From positions 21,733,585 to 21,797,584 of the forward strand of contig NC_067205.1 in the NCBI RefSeq assembly GCF_026262505.1: 64,000 nucleotides of DNA, read 5' to 3'. The stretch comes from Trichomonas vaginalis G3 (Eukaryota; Parabasalia; Trichomonadida; Trichomonadidae). This document shows, piece by piece, positions 20,886 through 32,019 of this stretch; within the stretch, counting starts at the first letter, position 1; every line of letters starts with the position of its first letter. The notes under the pieces were generated by a model that searched no databases, had not been told where the DNA came from, and saw nothing but the letters and a program-made list of their open reading frames with translations. Position numbers and translations under genes: made by a program.

Positions 20886-21462
20886 TAGCAAATAAACTTT
20901 AATGAAATGTTGTGGTCGTCAAATATTTTATAACGTCTGGGAAACTATATTTTTAAGTTCAACGTTTTACCTCCTTTCATAACGTATATCTTGTCAATGA
21001 CATTATATGAAACACCACAGCAAACTAACGTCGGGTTCTATTTCTTTGATGTTTATATCGTGCCTCTGTCAAAAGTTTCAATAGTTCTTTCAAAACTTCA
21101 TGAGGTGCAATGACATATGAGTTCACTTTTTACAGGGTGTGTTCGACCAAGTTTAACATTATACTTAAAGCTTGACAAATCTTCTCCTGAGTTTGAAGTT
21201 TGTCTTTCAGTTGTTGGTAGTCGTTTCGAATATCTGCAACAGAACTTAAGTCTCTGCTAACTTCAGGATATGTTGGTTCTTTTACAGGAACAATTGTTAT
21301 ACCATCTTCGTCCTCGTATGGTTTCCCCACTTCAACATCTCTGTCTTTGACATTGACAATAACACTTTGACTGTTTGTTTGAGTTGGTGAATTTAACTTC
21401 ACATCTGCCACCGCCATTAAACCTTTTGAAACACTTACGCTTCTATTTTTCGGAAATGACAT
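20886..21462 (-). pseudogene. CCG-motif Polinton protein, second family
   Basis: Starts MSFPKNRSVSVSKGLMAVAD. A low-complexity Pro/Asp/Val centre follows, and near 21010-21030 a VCCGVSYN motif aligns with ECCGQTP (copy 1/copy 2) and SCCGTVAK (third family). The start is set by the ATG just upstream of the divergent small gene at 21481. Broken. Confidence 0.5.
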
Positions 21463-21480
21463 TTTACTTAGAATAAAAAG

Positions 21481-21645
21481 ATGGACGTATTCGAGTATCT
21501 CTTCGAATTGAAGCAGAACAAAGTTTACACACACAAACAATACAAATACTTGACAGAAAGTTCTTTATACAAACAATGGAAATGTTATAGAATAGCAGTC
21601 TTTGCTGAACCAAAATATTTTCATAAAGCAAAGAAATTGGTATAA
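21481..21645 (+). CDS. 54-residue protein of unknown function
   Basis: Reads MDVFEYLFELKQNKVYTHKQ and continues to a stop at 21643-21645. It diverges from the CCG-motif gene with an 18-base spacer, a spacing like that of other divergent pairs here. Basic and aromatic-rich. It may be the start of a longer decayed gene extending towards 21780, since protein-like sequence continues downstream. Function not recognised. Confidence 0.4.
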   Translation: MDVFEYLFELKQNKVYTHKQYKYLTESSLYKQWKCYRIAVFAEPKYFHKAKKLV

Positions 21646-21781
21646 CTGAAATGTGTGAAAGTTCTTGAAGCAGACAAAAATATAACAACAAAACTTACAG
21701 ATATTCTAAAGGTAAGTTTATCTTACAATATTATGTCAAAACTGGCGTACTGTCAATATTTGACGGAGAGAAGTCAGTTCA

Positions 21782-23392
21782 AGAACAACTTACTGACCTG
21801 CTGCCAAAATCTGCTCGATGGAAGCTGTCGTTATGCCAATCTGAGGAGCCCCAGCAGGTTCATCGAACGAATCTTCAAAAAGAGCATCTTCCGTGAAAAG
21901 TGCTATTGGTTTTGTAAACTTCTTTGCTTTCAATTCATCTGGACCGTCTCTGTCACCAGTATATTGTATTTGAACTGTACCAACAGTTTGAAATACCACC
22001 CATAAAGTCTTCTGAGTCAGCAAATGGAATGCCAAGCCAAAAGTTTGAACGGTCTCCATTTGTATATTGAGTTTTTTGACCTCCTGTATGAGTCCATACT
22101 TTCACATATGGCATAATAGAACTTTGCATTTCAGGGTTAATGGTTGTTGTGAAGTTGTTGTTAAAGTTCATAGCATCTAATGTCAAGTTGTATGACCTCA
22201 TATCCTCAACTGTAGAATATTCTTCTCTTGGATAATATTTGCCATCTATGTTTATATGATATTTAATACCGGGGTTGTAGAAACAAGAATAGTCATTTAT
22301 AGTTCGTCTGAACAGTACAAACATAGTATCTGCATGTTTTATTGCAGTTGTTAAGGCAATATCTGTTCTTGCACCTGGGTCAGCACTTTGGTTTCCAACT
22401 TCACCTGCAAAGTCTTTGACAGATATTTGGTGTATAGGGAACATAAGTGGAACTGCAATATTTTGGCAGCTAAAGCATTTGAAATATCTGGGTCCAACAT
22501 ATAGACTGCAAGTCTGCTTTCTATTCTCTTGCATTCAAATTTTTCGCATGTGAACTTAACTGGGTCCCAAGCAGTTCCAGCAGCATTGAAATAATAGTTT
22601 ACTTCAGTGTTGAGGTTGAGAACCAAAGTCTAAGTCAACCTTGCCTTTGCAAAAGTCACAGAACTTGGCTCCACCAGTTCCAGCTACAGTAAGAGTGAAT
22701 GGGTCTTGTGTTGGTGCAATGACTAAGTTATTTTTGCTTGGAGTAAGTTCGATAGAAATTTTTCCTGCCCAGTTTGGCAAGTATCTTAAAAACCTGAAGA
22801 TGAGGAAAGATGACAAAGGAACTCTAAGTTTCAGTTTTACTTTAGTGGCAGCAGTTCCATCTGAACCAGAAAGGTTAACATAAACTCCTGGAACGTTAGG
22901 GTCAAGTCTTCTTATTTTCTCAATAGTTGCATATTGGTCTGTTTGTTCTCTAGCTTGTGGTTGTACTGAGTTTCTCAAAGCGAACCATTCATAGTTTGCC
23001 CATGTTACTGTTTGAACTAAGTCAGAGTTAGAATATATCTTATATCCCATGAAAACTTCTGGAGCATATTGGTATCCGACATAGAAAATTCCATTGCAAC
23101 CTTTCTTGTCAGACAACTTGGCAGAAGGTTTTATTTCAATGTCTTGTTCCACGTATAAGAATGAGTTGTCAATAGAAATAATATGAAACCTGTCGCAAGC
23201 AATATCTACTGTTGTTGAAGAACCTTCTCCAAACTCACCTACGTTTCCATAAGAAACAGCAGTTGTATATTCGTAAGTTCCAGGAACTATTTCTGACCTT
23301 CTAATGGCATTGTCGCATTCGTTATACCATTCGGAAACATTTCCGTTCATGGCATCCAAAACTGTTGGCGTTATATTCTGAGCGGCGTACAT
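21782..23392 (-). pseudogene. major capsid protein (double jelly-roll type), second family
   Basis: Starts MYAAQNITPTVLDAMNGNVS. Strand-rich throughout; the two halves are each about 250 residues, which fits the two jelly rolls of Polinton/adenovirus-like hexon proteins. Features include FLYVEQDIEIKPSAKL and LPNWAGKISIELTPSKNNLV in the first half and FYNPGIKYHINIDGKYYP in the second. The third-family gene at 57733-59373 has the same size and position next to the ATPase. Assignment rests on fold-like pattern and context. Broken, with a few breaks. Confidence 0.6.
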
Positions 23393-23424
23393 TTCATATG
23401 GGTAAAAATATAGAATAGTTGGAT

Positions 23425-23631
23425 TTATGTGTCATAATAGAACCCACTCGGACCAAGCTTTACTTTCTTCCTGACTGAGTTTTTAACTCTTCTTTTTCCT
23501 TCATTGCCACTACTTTCACTAGTTGCATCTTCACTACTTTCACTTTGTTCTACTCTTCTCTTCTTCTTTGGTGTCGCTTTTGGTAACTTGCCCTCTGCTT
23601 CAAGTTGTTGCATCTTTTGCCTCATGTTCAC
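23425..23631 (-). CDS. small basic protein with SV40-type nuclear localisation signal
   Basis: 68 residues: a short coiled start (MRQKMQQLEAEGKLPK), then PKKKRRVEQ, nearly identical to the classical SV40 large-T signal PKKKRKV, then a Ser/Glu-rich stretch, a second basic cluster (GKRRVKNSVRKKVK) and the end GPSGFYYDT. It lies between the capsid gene and the 120-residue gene, overlapping the latter by 32 bases. Could be a core or capsid-import protein; it may also be the tail of the neighbouring gene. Confidence 0.45.
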   Translation of the reverse strand: MNMRQKMQQLEAEGKLPKATPKKKRRVEQSESSEDATSESSGNEGKRRVKNSVRKKVKLGPSGFYYDT

Positions 23632-23962
23632 CTAGTATGTTGTAAATTTCCCATGTCCTTTTTGCCTTTGGGCTCTGGTCGCCCATCTCAGGTAACCTAT
23701 ATCCTAGAAAGATTTTGTCATAGTTTGTATTTGAGTCTTCGCGTATTGTTTGCATGACTCTTTCCTGAGTTTCCGGTTCAAGCTCTTCAAACAGAGCTTG
23801 TCCATATGGAATAAGCTCGTTTCCAAATATATGTTTTTGTAGCCATTCTGGTTTTCTTTCCATGTTACCAATTATATCTTTTGTGAATGGGAAAGCTTTT
23901 ACCCAATGTTTCAGTCTTGCGTCATTTATTTCTGTAGTTGGTTTTATTTTGTCAAGGAACAT
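23600..23962 (-). CDS. 120-residue protein following the large Gln-rich protein
   Basis: Starts MFLDKIKPTTEINDARLKHW and overlaps the end of the 937-residue gene by 11 bases, suggesting coupled expression or a former single gene. Contains FLGYRLPEMGDQSPKAKRTW. No family recognised. Confidence 0.45.
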   Translation of the reverse strand: MFLDKIKPTTEINDARLKHWVKAFPFTKDIIGNMERKPEWLQKHIFGNELIPYGQALFEELEPETQERVMQTIREDSNTNYDKIFLGYRLPEMGDQSPKAKRTWEIYNILGEHEAKDATT

Positions 23963-26765
23963 GTTTTTTCAATACTAACATTTCATTTGGTACTGTCCAT
24001 TTGAGTTTTCTTAAATATTCATCCCTTCTCGGTTCATTGTCTGCAAAGTAAGTTTTTATGACATTTTGTAAACTTTCGTTTGCAAGGTCATGTACAATAG
24101 GTTCTCTTCCTTCTCTATCCCTAACTTTCTTTCTAAACTCTTCACCAAATATACCATCTTTATGGTTCTGTGTAGTTCTTTGAGATAAATGTTCTAGAAC
24201 GTCAGGTGTTATATTTCCATCAGCCATGTTCATTTCATACTGGTCCAAAATATCTGCATCTTTCATATCTTTCAATGGCATTAAAGCCGCGCTGAAAATA
24301 CCAGCTATATCTGGTTCACCATTCACTTCCATTGCGTCTACAACTTCTTGGAATTGTGGTTGTAAGTTTATGAACCACCTATCCGGGTTAGCTTTATGAC
24401 CCCATCTCATTGTAGTTCCATAGTCTGCAGAAACAAAAGTAGGTTTGTTTCCATATTGGTTAGGTTCTGAATGAACTTTAAACAATGTTTCATTTCTATA
24501 TGTTTTGTTGAAATTTAACCTTTTATTTTCACCGAGTTCAGCCAAAGATTGAACGTTATATGGTCGTAAGTAAAAAGGGTTATTGTATTTGCGTACATTT
24601 TCTTTCAGTACTTCCATTCTATGCTGAATATTTTCATCTGGTGTTGGAGTCTTTTGTATGTCGGCAAACATTTTTCGATATTCTTCTACTATGTCAGCCG
24701 AATTTTTCTTAGACTCTTGGAAAGATTCCATATTCTCCGCATACTCTTGTTGAGGGTCAAGATTTTTCGGCTGTTCCAAATCTTCATCTAGTTCTGTGAA
24801 GTTAGTTTCCAAAGGAGGGACTTGTTCGTTTCCTTCAGGCTCTTCTAGCTGTTGTTGCTGAACTATTTCTTCCATGTCTGGTTGTATCTGAACTTCTTCC
24901 TGTGGAGTTTCTTGTACCTCATCTGCTGGCATTTCATATATTCCGAGACCGTTTTTAACAAGTTCCCTATCTAAGTCATCCGGACTCATAAACCTTTCTT
25001 CTTTCGTTCCGTCTCTATTTTTTACGCGTTTCATGAAGAGAGTTGAATTATCATTTAGCTCTGACACCAAATATCTCGGAGTAAATTCAGTCATGTCATT
25101 TGGATGATATGCTATTAAATCATATCTCTTAGCGAGCTTGTATTTTCCAGGTTTGAAATTATATCCCATTTGGTGCTGAACCATAAAGCTAAATAGGTTC
25201 GGGTCAGTATTTCCTTCCTTGAACTTTCTAATAGCTTCTTTATATCTGTCACTAAAGTCAAGAGTATCTGGGTAACCATAGTCTTCCTTAAGCATTTTTA
25301 AGAATTCTTGGTTTCCTTGTTCTCTACTTCTTTTATGTCCTTGCTCTGTTTGTGGTTGTTGCTGTGCAGTGTTTTGAACTGTTGGTTGTGGTGCAGTGTT
25401 TTGAACTGTTGGTTGTGGTGCAGTGTTTTGAACTGTTGGTTGTGGTGCTGGTTGTTGTGTTGGTTGTTGTTGTTGTGCTGGTTGTTGTTGTTGTGTTGGT
25501 TTTGGTGCATGCCTGTGTCTGTGTCCATGTGACGATGTAAATGTTTTAGGTAGTCCTGGTGCAGGTGCTTCTCTTGGAGGGTTTGGTGGTATATAAGTTC
25601 CACCAGCTGGCACATATGTTCCATCTGCAGCATAATGTCCTACCTGACTTTTCGTTTTTAAGAAAGCATTTACTAGGTCTGTTTTGGTCTGTTGTAACTC
25701 TTTTTCTTGACTTTCCACAACAGTTGCTCTAACGGCGTCATAAGCACTTTGAACTGCCTGTCTCGTTGCTGCATCTGTTATTTTCGTCATATTTTGTGCT
25801 ACTTCTCTTAACTCTTTGTCGAAACCTTCAGACTTCAGTTTCTTTCCAGATGAGAAGTCGTTCACTAGTTTCACCTTACTATGAAGAGCTTCGAAGGCGT
25901 TCTTAAAGTCAGCATTCATTAAAGCTTCATTTGAACTGTCTTCATCCGCTTGTATTTTTGTCCTTATTGACCCTATAAGTTGGGCTGCTTTAGCGTTGGC
26001 TTGGGCATCTAACCAGTCATTATTAGCTTTTATATATTCTGCGCTTTTCATTGCCTTTTGCATGGCTGCGTCGTTATTTTTACTTTCTTGTGCTAAGTTT
26101 TCATACTGTACGGTTTGGTTTTGCAACTGTAAAAGTTTTTCTGCCTTTACATTTGCTTCAACTTCTTTTTTATACTCATCGCTATCCATATATGTCTTCA
26201 TGGCTTTTTGTTTTATCTCTTCATCTTTCAGTACTTTATATTGAGTAGTATGGTTTTTCAAATTTATAACATCTTGTTCCATTTTTGCTACTTCTGCTGC
26301 TTTTTCTGACACTTTTTTCGCATATTCCTCTGTACTTAGTTCTTTCAGTTGTTCTTCTTTCTTCTTTTTCTCTACGTTTAACTCATTGAGTTTCTTTGTG
26401 TGTCTGTCATATTCTAGTTTCTTTTCGTTTTCACTTATTTGTTTCTGTATGTCTATGTTTGACTTTTTGACATCTGTTGTTTGATTTTTGAGTGAACTCA
26501 AATTCATTTGACTTTGAGGGTTATAAGCTGTTCCGTCTGCAGCTCCACCATAGCCTGCCATTTTCGCTAAAAGTGCCGCTCTTAAACCTCCACTCTGTGC
26601 ACCAATAACTCGGTTTAAAAGCATAGGGTTGCTTGACATTTGTTGCAACATAGTGGGGTCATTCATCATTTGTTGTTGCAACTGTTGTTGTGGTGTCAGT
26701 TTTACTATTGGATGTTTCAATGCTCCCTTCCTCTTACGTATATTCTTACGTAGCTTACGTGGCAT
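23952..26765 (-). CDS. 937-residue Gln-rich coiled-coil protein, second family
   Basis: Largest intact gene of this Polinton. Order: a very basic start (MPRKLRKNIRKRKGALKHPI), a Gln/Met-rich segment, long charged coiled coil (about residues 100-380), a Pro/Gln linker with the nonapeptide APQPTVQNT repeated three times (near 25370-25450) and a His/Arg patch, an acidic Gln/Glu segment, and a C-terminal globular domain (FSADYGTTMRWGHKANPDRW). The basic start and coiled coil suit a scaffold or DNA-binding core protein (inference). Sits next to the right terminal repeat. Confidence 0.65.
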   Translation of the reverse strand: MPRKLRKNIRKRKGALKHPIVKLTPQQQLQQQMMNDPTMLQQMSSNPMLLNRVIGAQSGGLRAALLAKMAGYGGAADGTAYNPQSQMNLSSLKNQTTDVKKSNIDIQKQISENEKKLEYDRHTKKLNELNVEKKKKEEQLKELSTEEYAKKVSEKAAEVAKMEQDVINLKNHTTQYKVLKDEEIKQKAMKTYMDSDEYKKEVEANVKAEKLLQLQNQTVQYENLAQESKNNDAAMQKAMKSAEYIKANNDWLDAQANAKAAQLIGSIRTKIQADEDSSNEALMNADFKNAFEALHSKVKLVNDFSSGKKLKSEGFDKELREVAQNMTKITDAATRQAVQSAYDAVRATVVESQEKELQQTKTDLVNAFLKTKSQVGHYAADGTYVPAGGTYIPPNPPREAPAPGLPKTFTSSHGHRHRHAPKPTQQQQPAQQQQPTQQPAPQPTVQNTAPQPTVQNTAPQPTVQNTAQQQPQTEQGHKRSREQGNQEFLKMLKEDYGYPDTLDFSDRYKEAIRKFKEGNTDPNLFSFMVQHQMGYNFKPGKYKLAKRYDLIAYHPNDMTEFTPRYLVSELNDNSTLFMKRVKNRDGTKEERFMSPDDLDRELVKNGLGIYEMPADEVQETPQEEVQIQPDMEEIVQQQQLEEPEGNEQVPPLETNFTELDEDLEQPKNLDPQQEYAENMESFQESKKNSADIVEEYRKMFADIQKTPTPDENIQHRMEVLKENVRKYNNPFYLRPYNVQSLAELGENKRLNFNKTYRNETLFKVHSEPNQYGNKPTFVSADYGTTMRWGHKANPDRWFINLQPQFQEVVDAMEVNGEPDIAGIFSAALMPLKDMKDADILDQYEMNMADGNITPDVLEHLSQRTTQNHKDGIFGEEFRKKVRDREGREPIVHDLANESLQNVIKTYFADNEPRRDEYLRKLKWTVPNEMLVLKKHVP

Positions 26766-26974
26766 TTTAAGTGAAGTTAAAAAGCGGTTTTTGACAGATG
26801 TTTATATGACACTTTTTGTTCAGCTCAAAAAACTACTCGGTCAAAGTGTTGTCAGTTTTGTAAAATAACCGTCCTATCTCATTCTATAAGGGAGAAAAGG
26901 CTTCTCAAAGTATACTTCCTTGGAACGCCTGTAACTTTTCCTGTAGCGACGATAGACCCTTACTTGTCCGGACA

Positions 26975-27043
26975 AAGTTATACTAAACATCTTCAGGGCT
27001 AGAGGGCACGAAGTGCCTGGAGGCCCCACTACCTTTTTTTTTT
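26975..27043. repeat. Polinton terminal repeat, right end of second family
   Basis: The sequence ATACTAAACATCTTCAGGGC...CCCCACTACC ending in ten T matches, in reverse complement, the start of the element at 61913 with only two or three differences over about 55 bases and diverges inward. Inside it is the hairpin GGCAC-GAA-GTGCC nested in GGGCT/AGCCC. This marks the end of the element; a target duplication was not identified. Confidence 0.6.
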
Positions 27044-27867
27044 CCAGACGTGTTACTAATAGTTATGCGTATGCAATTAAAGTATTTCTGATGGACAAAA
27101 TGTGAGATTTATATCAGATAATTCATTTCTACTATTAAGTTATTCATTTATGAGTTTGCACTTATTCGCACTAAATAAATAACTATTAAAAATTGTTTTA
27201 ATTAATTGACACCATATAATAGAGTGAATTTTGTTTGATCAAACAACAATAGATGATAGATATAAAGCCAAGAAACTTGCTATTAATATGCTCTACTTGC
27301 TATTTCAATGTAAGTATGATATTTTCTAAATGTTTCGTTCAGATAACTTAGATATATTAGTCAAAATTTGAAATTTTAATAGCACATATATTAAAAATAA
27401 TTATTCATAAAAGATTAATGAAATAGTAAAAAAAATCAATCAAATTATAAAAATACAACATATGGTTTTTTATGGTTGTCTCATAATAGCATTTCATGAG
27501 AAAAAATATAATACTATTTATTTTTGCATAGTTCAATTTTTTTAAATAATGCAAGATATCCCGCCATTAGTTTTCATGAAATAATCCAAAAATCAGCATA
27601 CACTTGAGAACATAGCAGCTCTACATGTTTTCGCTATTTATTTTCCAATAATATGAGGGGTTCACGGGATAAAGCTTCATTAAGCATAATTGATTACAAT
27701 ATCATCATATATATACCGAACATATAACAAATGGGATATTTGTATACTAAAATAAAAAAGGAGCAAATTATATAATTTTTGTCATGCTACTTATAGGTTC
27801 AAAAATCTTATAATATAAAAATATTTTCAAATACAAAGAAAATATGTGTTTATTTCAAATTTGAAAA
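27044..27867. other. AT-rich host DNA, no gene seen
   Basis: Over 70% A+T with short homopolymers. No open frame of note and no clear repeats. It may include the 3' flank of the decayed transposase to the right. Confidence 0.5.
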
Positions 27868-29234
27868 TTAGATATCTTGTGGGGTCCACTTTCCTCCTCT
27901 GTAATCACCTGTAGGGTTATCCTTAGGAAATCTTTTTGCATTTCTTGCCTTGTTGATCTCTTTTCTTGTTTCTGGTGTAGCTTTCTTTTGATTTCTGGAT
28001 TTATTTTTCTCATATTCAAGTTTTTGGAGTTCGCGGATTGAAGGAGATATTTGGTAATTATTGACACGATTGTATATTTCTTGTTTGCATTTCTCTCCTT
28101 CGTTTTTTTGTAAAATTGTAACAGCCGTACGCATTTCAAACGATTTTGCGTTGTTTCCTTTGGGACACTGAGTAAGCATTGAGTGATGTATCGATTCATT
28201 TTGTTGTGTTTGAGCATTAGGATCAATTTCTGGAATCAACTTTGCGGCATCATCTGTAAAACGTTGAAATTGCTTCGCTAAATCAGGTTTTGTAAGTGGC
28301 TGAAACACAGGATATTCTTTGTCTTTTTCGTGAAGGCAATTTTCATGCCTTCCGATAAAATGATTTAATGTATTCTTCCATAGGAAAATTTTTTTGTTGT
28401 TTCAATTGGAAGCATGATAATAAAAGTGAACCACTTAATAACTTTCGAATATATCTGATGAAATACTTTTTCTTGGTGTTTTAATGGTCTTCCACGTTTC
28501 TTCGGCTCTTCTGCTTTAGATTTGATTGGGAATGCTGGCTGTGATTCACTTTCTTTCTGTTGATTAACAGTTTCTTTTCCTGCTGCTTCTTTATATCCAC
28601 CATTTTCAAGCTTTTCGAAAGCTCTGCCAACTGCACGTACACAATGACGAGGATCAAGTGTAATTTTAGCATTCGGAGCATATTGCTGGATGATGGCTTT
28701 CGTTTTATTGTCATTGTCATGAACCACTGTGGAAACATTTGTAAAGTCAAAATTTGACATCATCCTCTTTGTACATTCTGTTTCCATCATGTTGGATGAG
28801 CCTTCAAAGTCTCCTCCAGAGCTCTTTTTTATAACAGTTGTTTCACCAACAACTTTTCCACGGTTGTCCATCATTAAACTTTGGCACGCTGTAGCATTTC
28901 TGCCAACATTATAATGCGAATCAGTGCTTAAAAATGTATCTTTCTTCATTGTTTGTTGAGCATTTTTAATAGATTGCTCTTTATATTCTAGTATTACCTT
29001 ACCTATTTCTTTTTGATGACGGTAAAACTCTTTTTCACTCGGCACTTTAATATTGTTATCTTGAAATAAATTCCTTGCTCGAGTATAAGAGTCACCATTA
29101 ACAATTACAGAAGCAGTCCAGTGTTTTGGATCGACTTCCTTTGGCGCATTCTTTTCTTGGGAGTTTTTTCTTGCTTCAATTGATTTTTCGTTAGCTTCAC
29201 GACTTTGTTGTTTGCGTCTGCTTGGTGGAGGCAT
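27868..29234 (-). pseudogene. DDE transposase of MULE/Kolobok type, frameshifted
   Basis: Plain DNA transposon. From the start at 29234 (MPPPSRRKQQSREANEKS): a Lys-rich N-terminus, a first catalytic stretch FLSTDSHYNVGRNATAC, then the family-typical GDFEGSSNMMETE, the second Asp in VVHDNDNKT and DPRHCVRAVGRAF. After an AT-hook-like KKRGRPLKH the frame is lost; the next frame continues WKNTLNHFIGRHENC, another family motif, then NESIHHSMLTQCPKG and a Lys/Asn-rich end. The shift coincides with a seven-T run at 28389-28395. One frameshift is the only obvious lesion. No terminal repeats or target duplication were found. Confidence 0.7.
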
Positions 29235-29303
29235 ATTACGTAAATGTCGGCAAAAAATGTAATAAACGTAGTGAATAATTAAAAAGATTGCTTTATATAA
29301 CAA

Positions 29304-32019
29304 ATATAATCATTTTTTCCTTAGAAATCCCATTATTTGCATAACAATATTTAAAAATATTTTTTTGATATAGTTTACAGTCACATCAATATGAACTATA
29401 TTAAACTATCAGAAACTTATGTATGTTATTAGTAAAGTTGAAATTTTTATCATATTTACACATTAAATTTAATTTTCATGCATATTTAAGTTTTTTTCAA
29501 CACAATCTTGTATTGTTAGTACCGACAATATGAAAGAAAGTTATACTGTATTTAATTTTAGCAATAAACAAAAAAATCTAAATTATATCTTTAGATACTA
29601 GGATTGATTTAATGACTAAGAACGTTTTTATCAATAATACCATGATTCATAACATATAGACATAACCTAAATATACCAAAGCATTTCTACTTGGAACTAG
29701 CGCATCGCCAAAATAATGGGTCAATATTCATTTGACGTAATGCTGATCGAGAGAAGTCTTTATATATAAGCCTTATCACAATGCCACGAATGCACCCAGC
29801 TGCAGGCGTGTCTTGTTTAACATTCATTCCTATATATGATGGAACATTAATCAATAATCATGGAAGTATCACTTTTCAAATAACATCATTGTTAAATGAA
29901 AGAAAATTGTATGCAAAATTACATTTTGGTAATGGTGAGACGCAATATGTTGAAGTATATATCATTATTATTTAATATACAAACAAACTCTAGTACAAAA
30001 TTGTATTAATTCAACTTTCATGTCTAATATAAAAACTTTTTTTAAAAAAAAGAGATATAATCGTGTATAATATGAGAAAAATGAATATCAATACAAAATA
30101 AAATATCAATTAGCTATTGCTGATGACATATCATGAATATTGATCATTTGATTTGATTAATTTTGATAAATATTAGGCTTTTTCTAGTTACATATTATAA
30201 TAAGGCTTTTAAATGGATATTTATTGATATGAGCTTATTTCAAAATGACAGTCTTTGATTTATCCACTAATAAGATTTGATGTCACAAAAATCTAGATTT
30301 TGGGGCATAAAAACCTAACACCAAATCATAACTTCTGTGCATATACTAAATTGAGTACAGAAATATGTTAATTTTCAGTATTTTTAGAAGAATTCTTATT
30401 ATCCTTCAAAAAGTCAGTATTTCTGCTGTAATTTTCTACAACATTGTAGTTATTGCACTTTGTCTATGGATTTGTATATATGTTATATATAAATTATATA
30501 TCTAAACTGCCCATAAGTGCAATTTTTATATAAATTGTTTATTTCTTTAACAATTTCATATGAAATATGCTTTTTTAAGCGTATCAAAGCTGTGTTCTTA
30601 ATGTGCATGGATATATCAAGAAAAATGTCGAAAAAAAATGTGAATTCACAAATTCACTGAATTTTCACCGTTTTTTGAATTTTGCTACAGCACTAATATT
30701 AAATAATACTAAAATCTTCTGTCTTTGTAAAAGAATAAATTCTGACAAAAAGTGCTCGTTTAAATTTAATGATCATCTGTATGACTAAGTGGTAAAAAGT
30801 GTTTATGACCAAAAAAGGGTTACATGCTTAGTCTATTTTTCTGACAGGATACTCTAGATTTACATGATCTCTATTTCATATCTCCGTTTTTAGATTCTTC
30901 GACAGATTTTATGATAGAAAACCAAGATTAACAAATTTCCGGCATGTTAATGAAGAAATCTGCAGCTACCCTCAATATTATTTCAATAATCAGTATCGTT
31001 TCTCTTACAATTTATTTTTTTCTCAATAATTTAACAAGAAATAACAATACACACTTGGTTTTACGTATAAAAGCTAAGTGTCGAACTTAATCAACTTTAC
31101 TTACTTAGCAAATGAATATTTTTGTGGTTGCGAGTTCTGAATGCTGAAGTTTTAGATTTCTCTATAAATGATATCATTGCACTTACAATGTTGTTCCAGC
31201 CTATCGCATAAATCATAGAAAATCCAAAAAAAAAAATATAAAGAAAATTCATGTCATGAAGTTCAAAAAATACCGTGTAACATTAAAATTTGTTATGCAT
31301 AATACATTTTAGCTATTATTGATTTTTTTTAATTTTCGAGAAATTGAATGGTGAGTCCGATAGAGAAATTTTTAAAAATCCTAGTGCCTCATAGAAGTAA
31401 TTTCCCTCGTCTCCCATACTTCCAAATGTATGCATATGACATAAACTTTTATGCATTACACAAGTGGCCAATAATATCTATAGAGTAAAAAATTAGAAAT
31501 TTAATTTTTTTATATGATAGTTATATTTCAGATTTGCGAGCGTAACTTTTTTCTCCATGGCATACTTGTTTTAAGAGCAAATGATCAAAATCGTCCTTCA
31601 ATTATTGAAGGAGCTGATATCTTTTGAAAATTGAATTGAAAGGGTATTCAATTTTCAAATTTCCTCTCAATTTTGGAAACATATCAACTCTATGAATTAA
31701 CAATTATGTGCCTTCACAGTTTATCAGTCATATAAGGTGCTTATAAAGAAAAAAGTTACGCTCGCAAAATATGTTTTTATATAGATTTCACATAAAATAA
31801 TTATGTAATTTCTAAAAAGAATATTTTTGTTCTTGAATATTAAAGTGTATTGTAGTTTAAAAAGTTTTAAATATGTTGCTAAAATTTCAGGTTTATAGCT
31901 CATGTCTAGCATGACTTCTTCGTATGCGCAAAAAATCTGACACGTAAGGGTATCCTTAAAGAAAAAAGTAATAAAAAATTTGTTATAATTAATATTTTAC
32001 AGAGATATTACACTTGGCT
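29304..32019. other. long AT-rich host intergenic region
   Basis: Mostly A+T-rich sequence with no convincing gene. A 64-codon frame at 29781-29975 (MPRMHPAAGVSCLTF) has ordinary amino-acid composition and follows a TATATATAAG stretch, but has no further support. Paired sequences TTACGCTCGCAAA (near 31757) and TTTGCGAGCGTAA (near 31533) are inverted copies about 210 bases apart. Confidence 0.45.

Larger units (their letters stand above)
10645..27043. mobile_element. Polinton/Maverick, second family (right end at 27043)
   Basis: Fossil element with KilA-N protein, packaging ATPase, SF3 helicase, CCG-motif protein, double-jelly-roll capsid protein and a large Gln-rich protein. The right end is a terminal repeat (26975-27043) whose reverse complement matches the start of the element at 61913. 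The left limit is uncertain: it lies somewhere in the repeat block or beyond the N gap. Broken, with probably 15 or more breaks, heaviest left of 16700; the genes at 16766-18539 and 23425-26765 look whole. Confidence 0.75.

Noticed and set aside
25308-25540. Plus-strand frames rich in Cys, Leu, Val and Trp
   Set aside because: Antisense shadow of the Gln/Pro repeat linker of the 937-residue gene.
29781-29975. 64-codon plus-strand gene candidate
   Set aside because: Ordinary composition but short, isolated and without recognisable domain; mentioned only within the intergenic entry.
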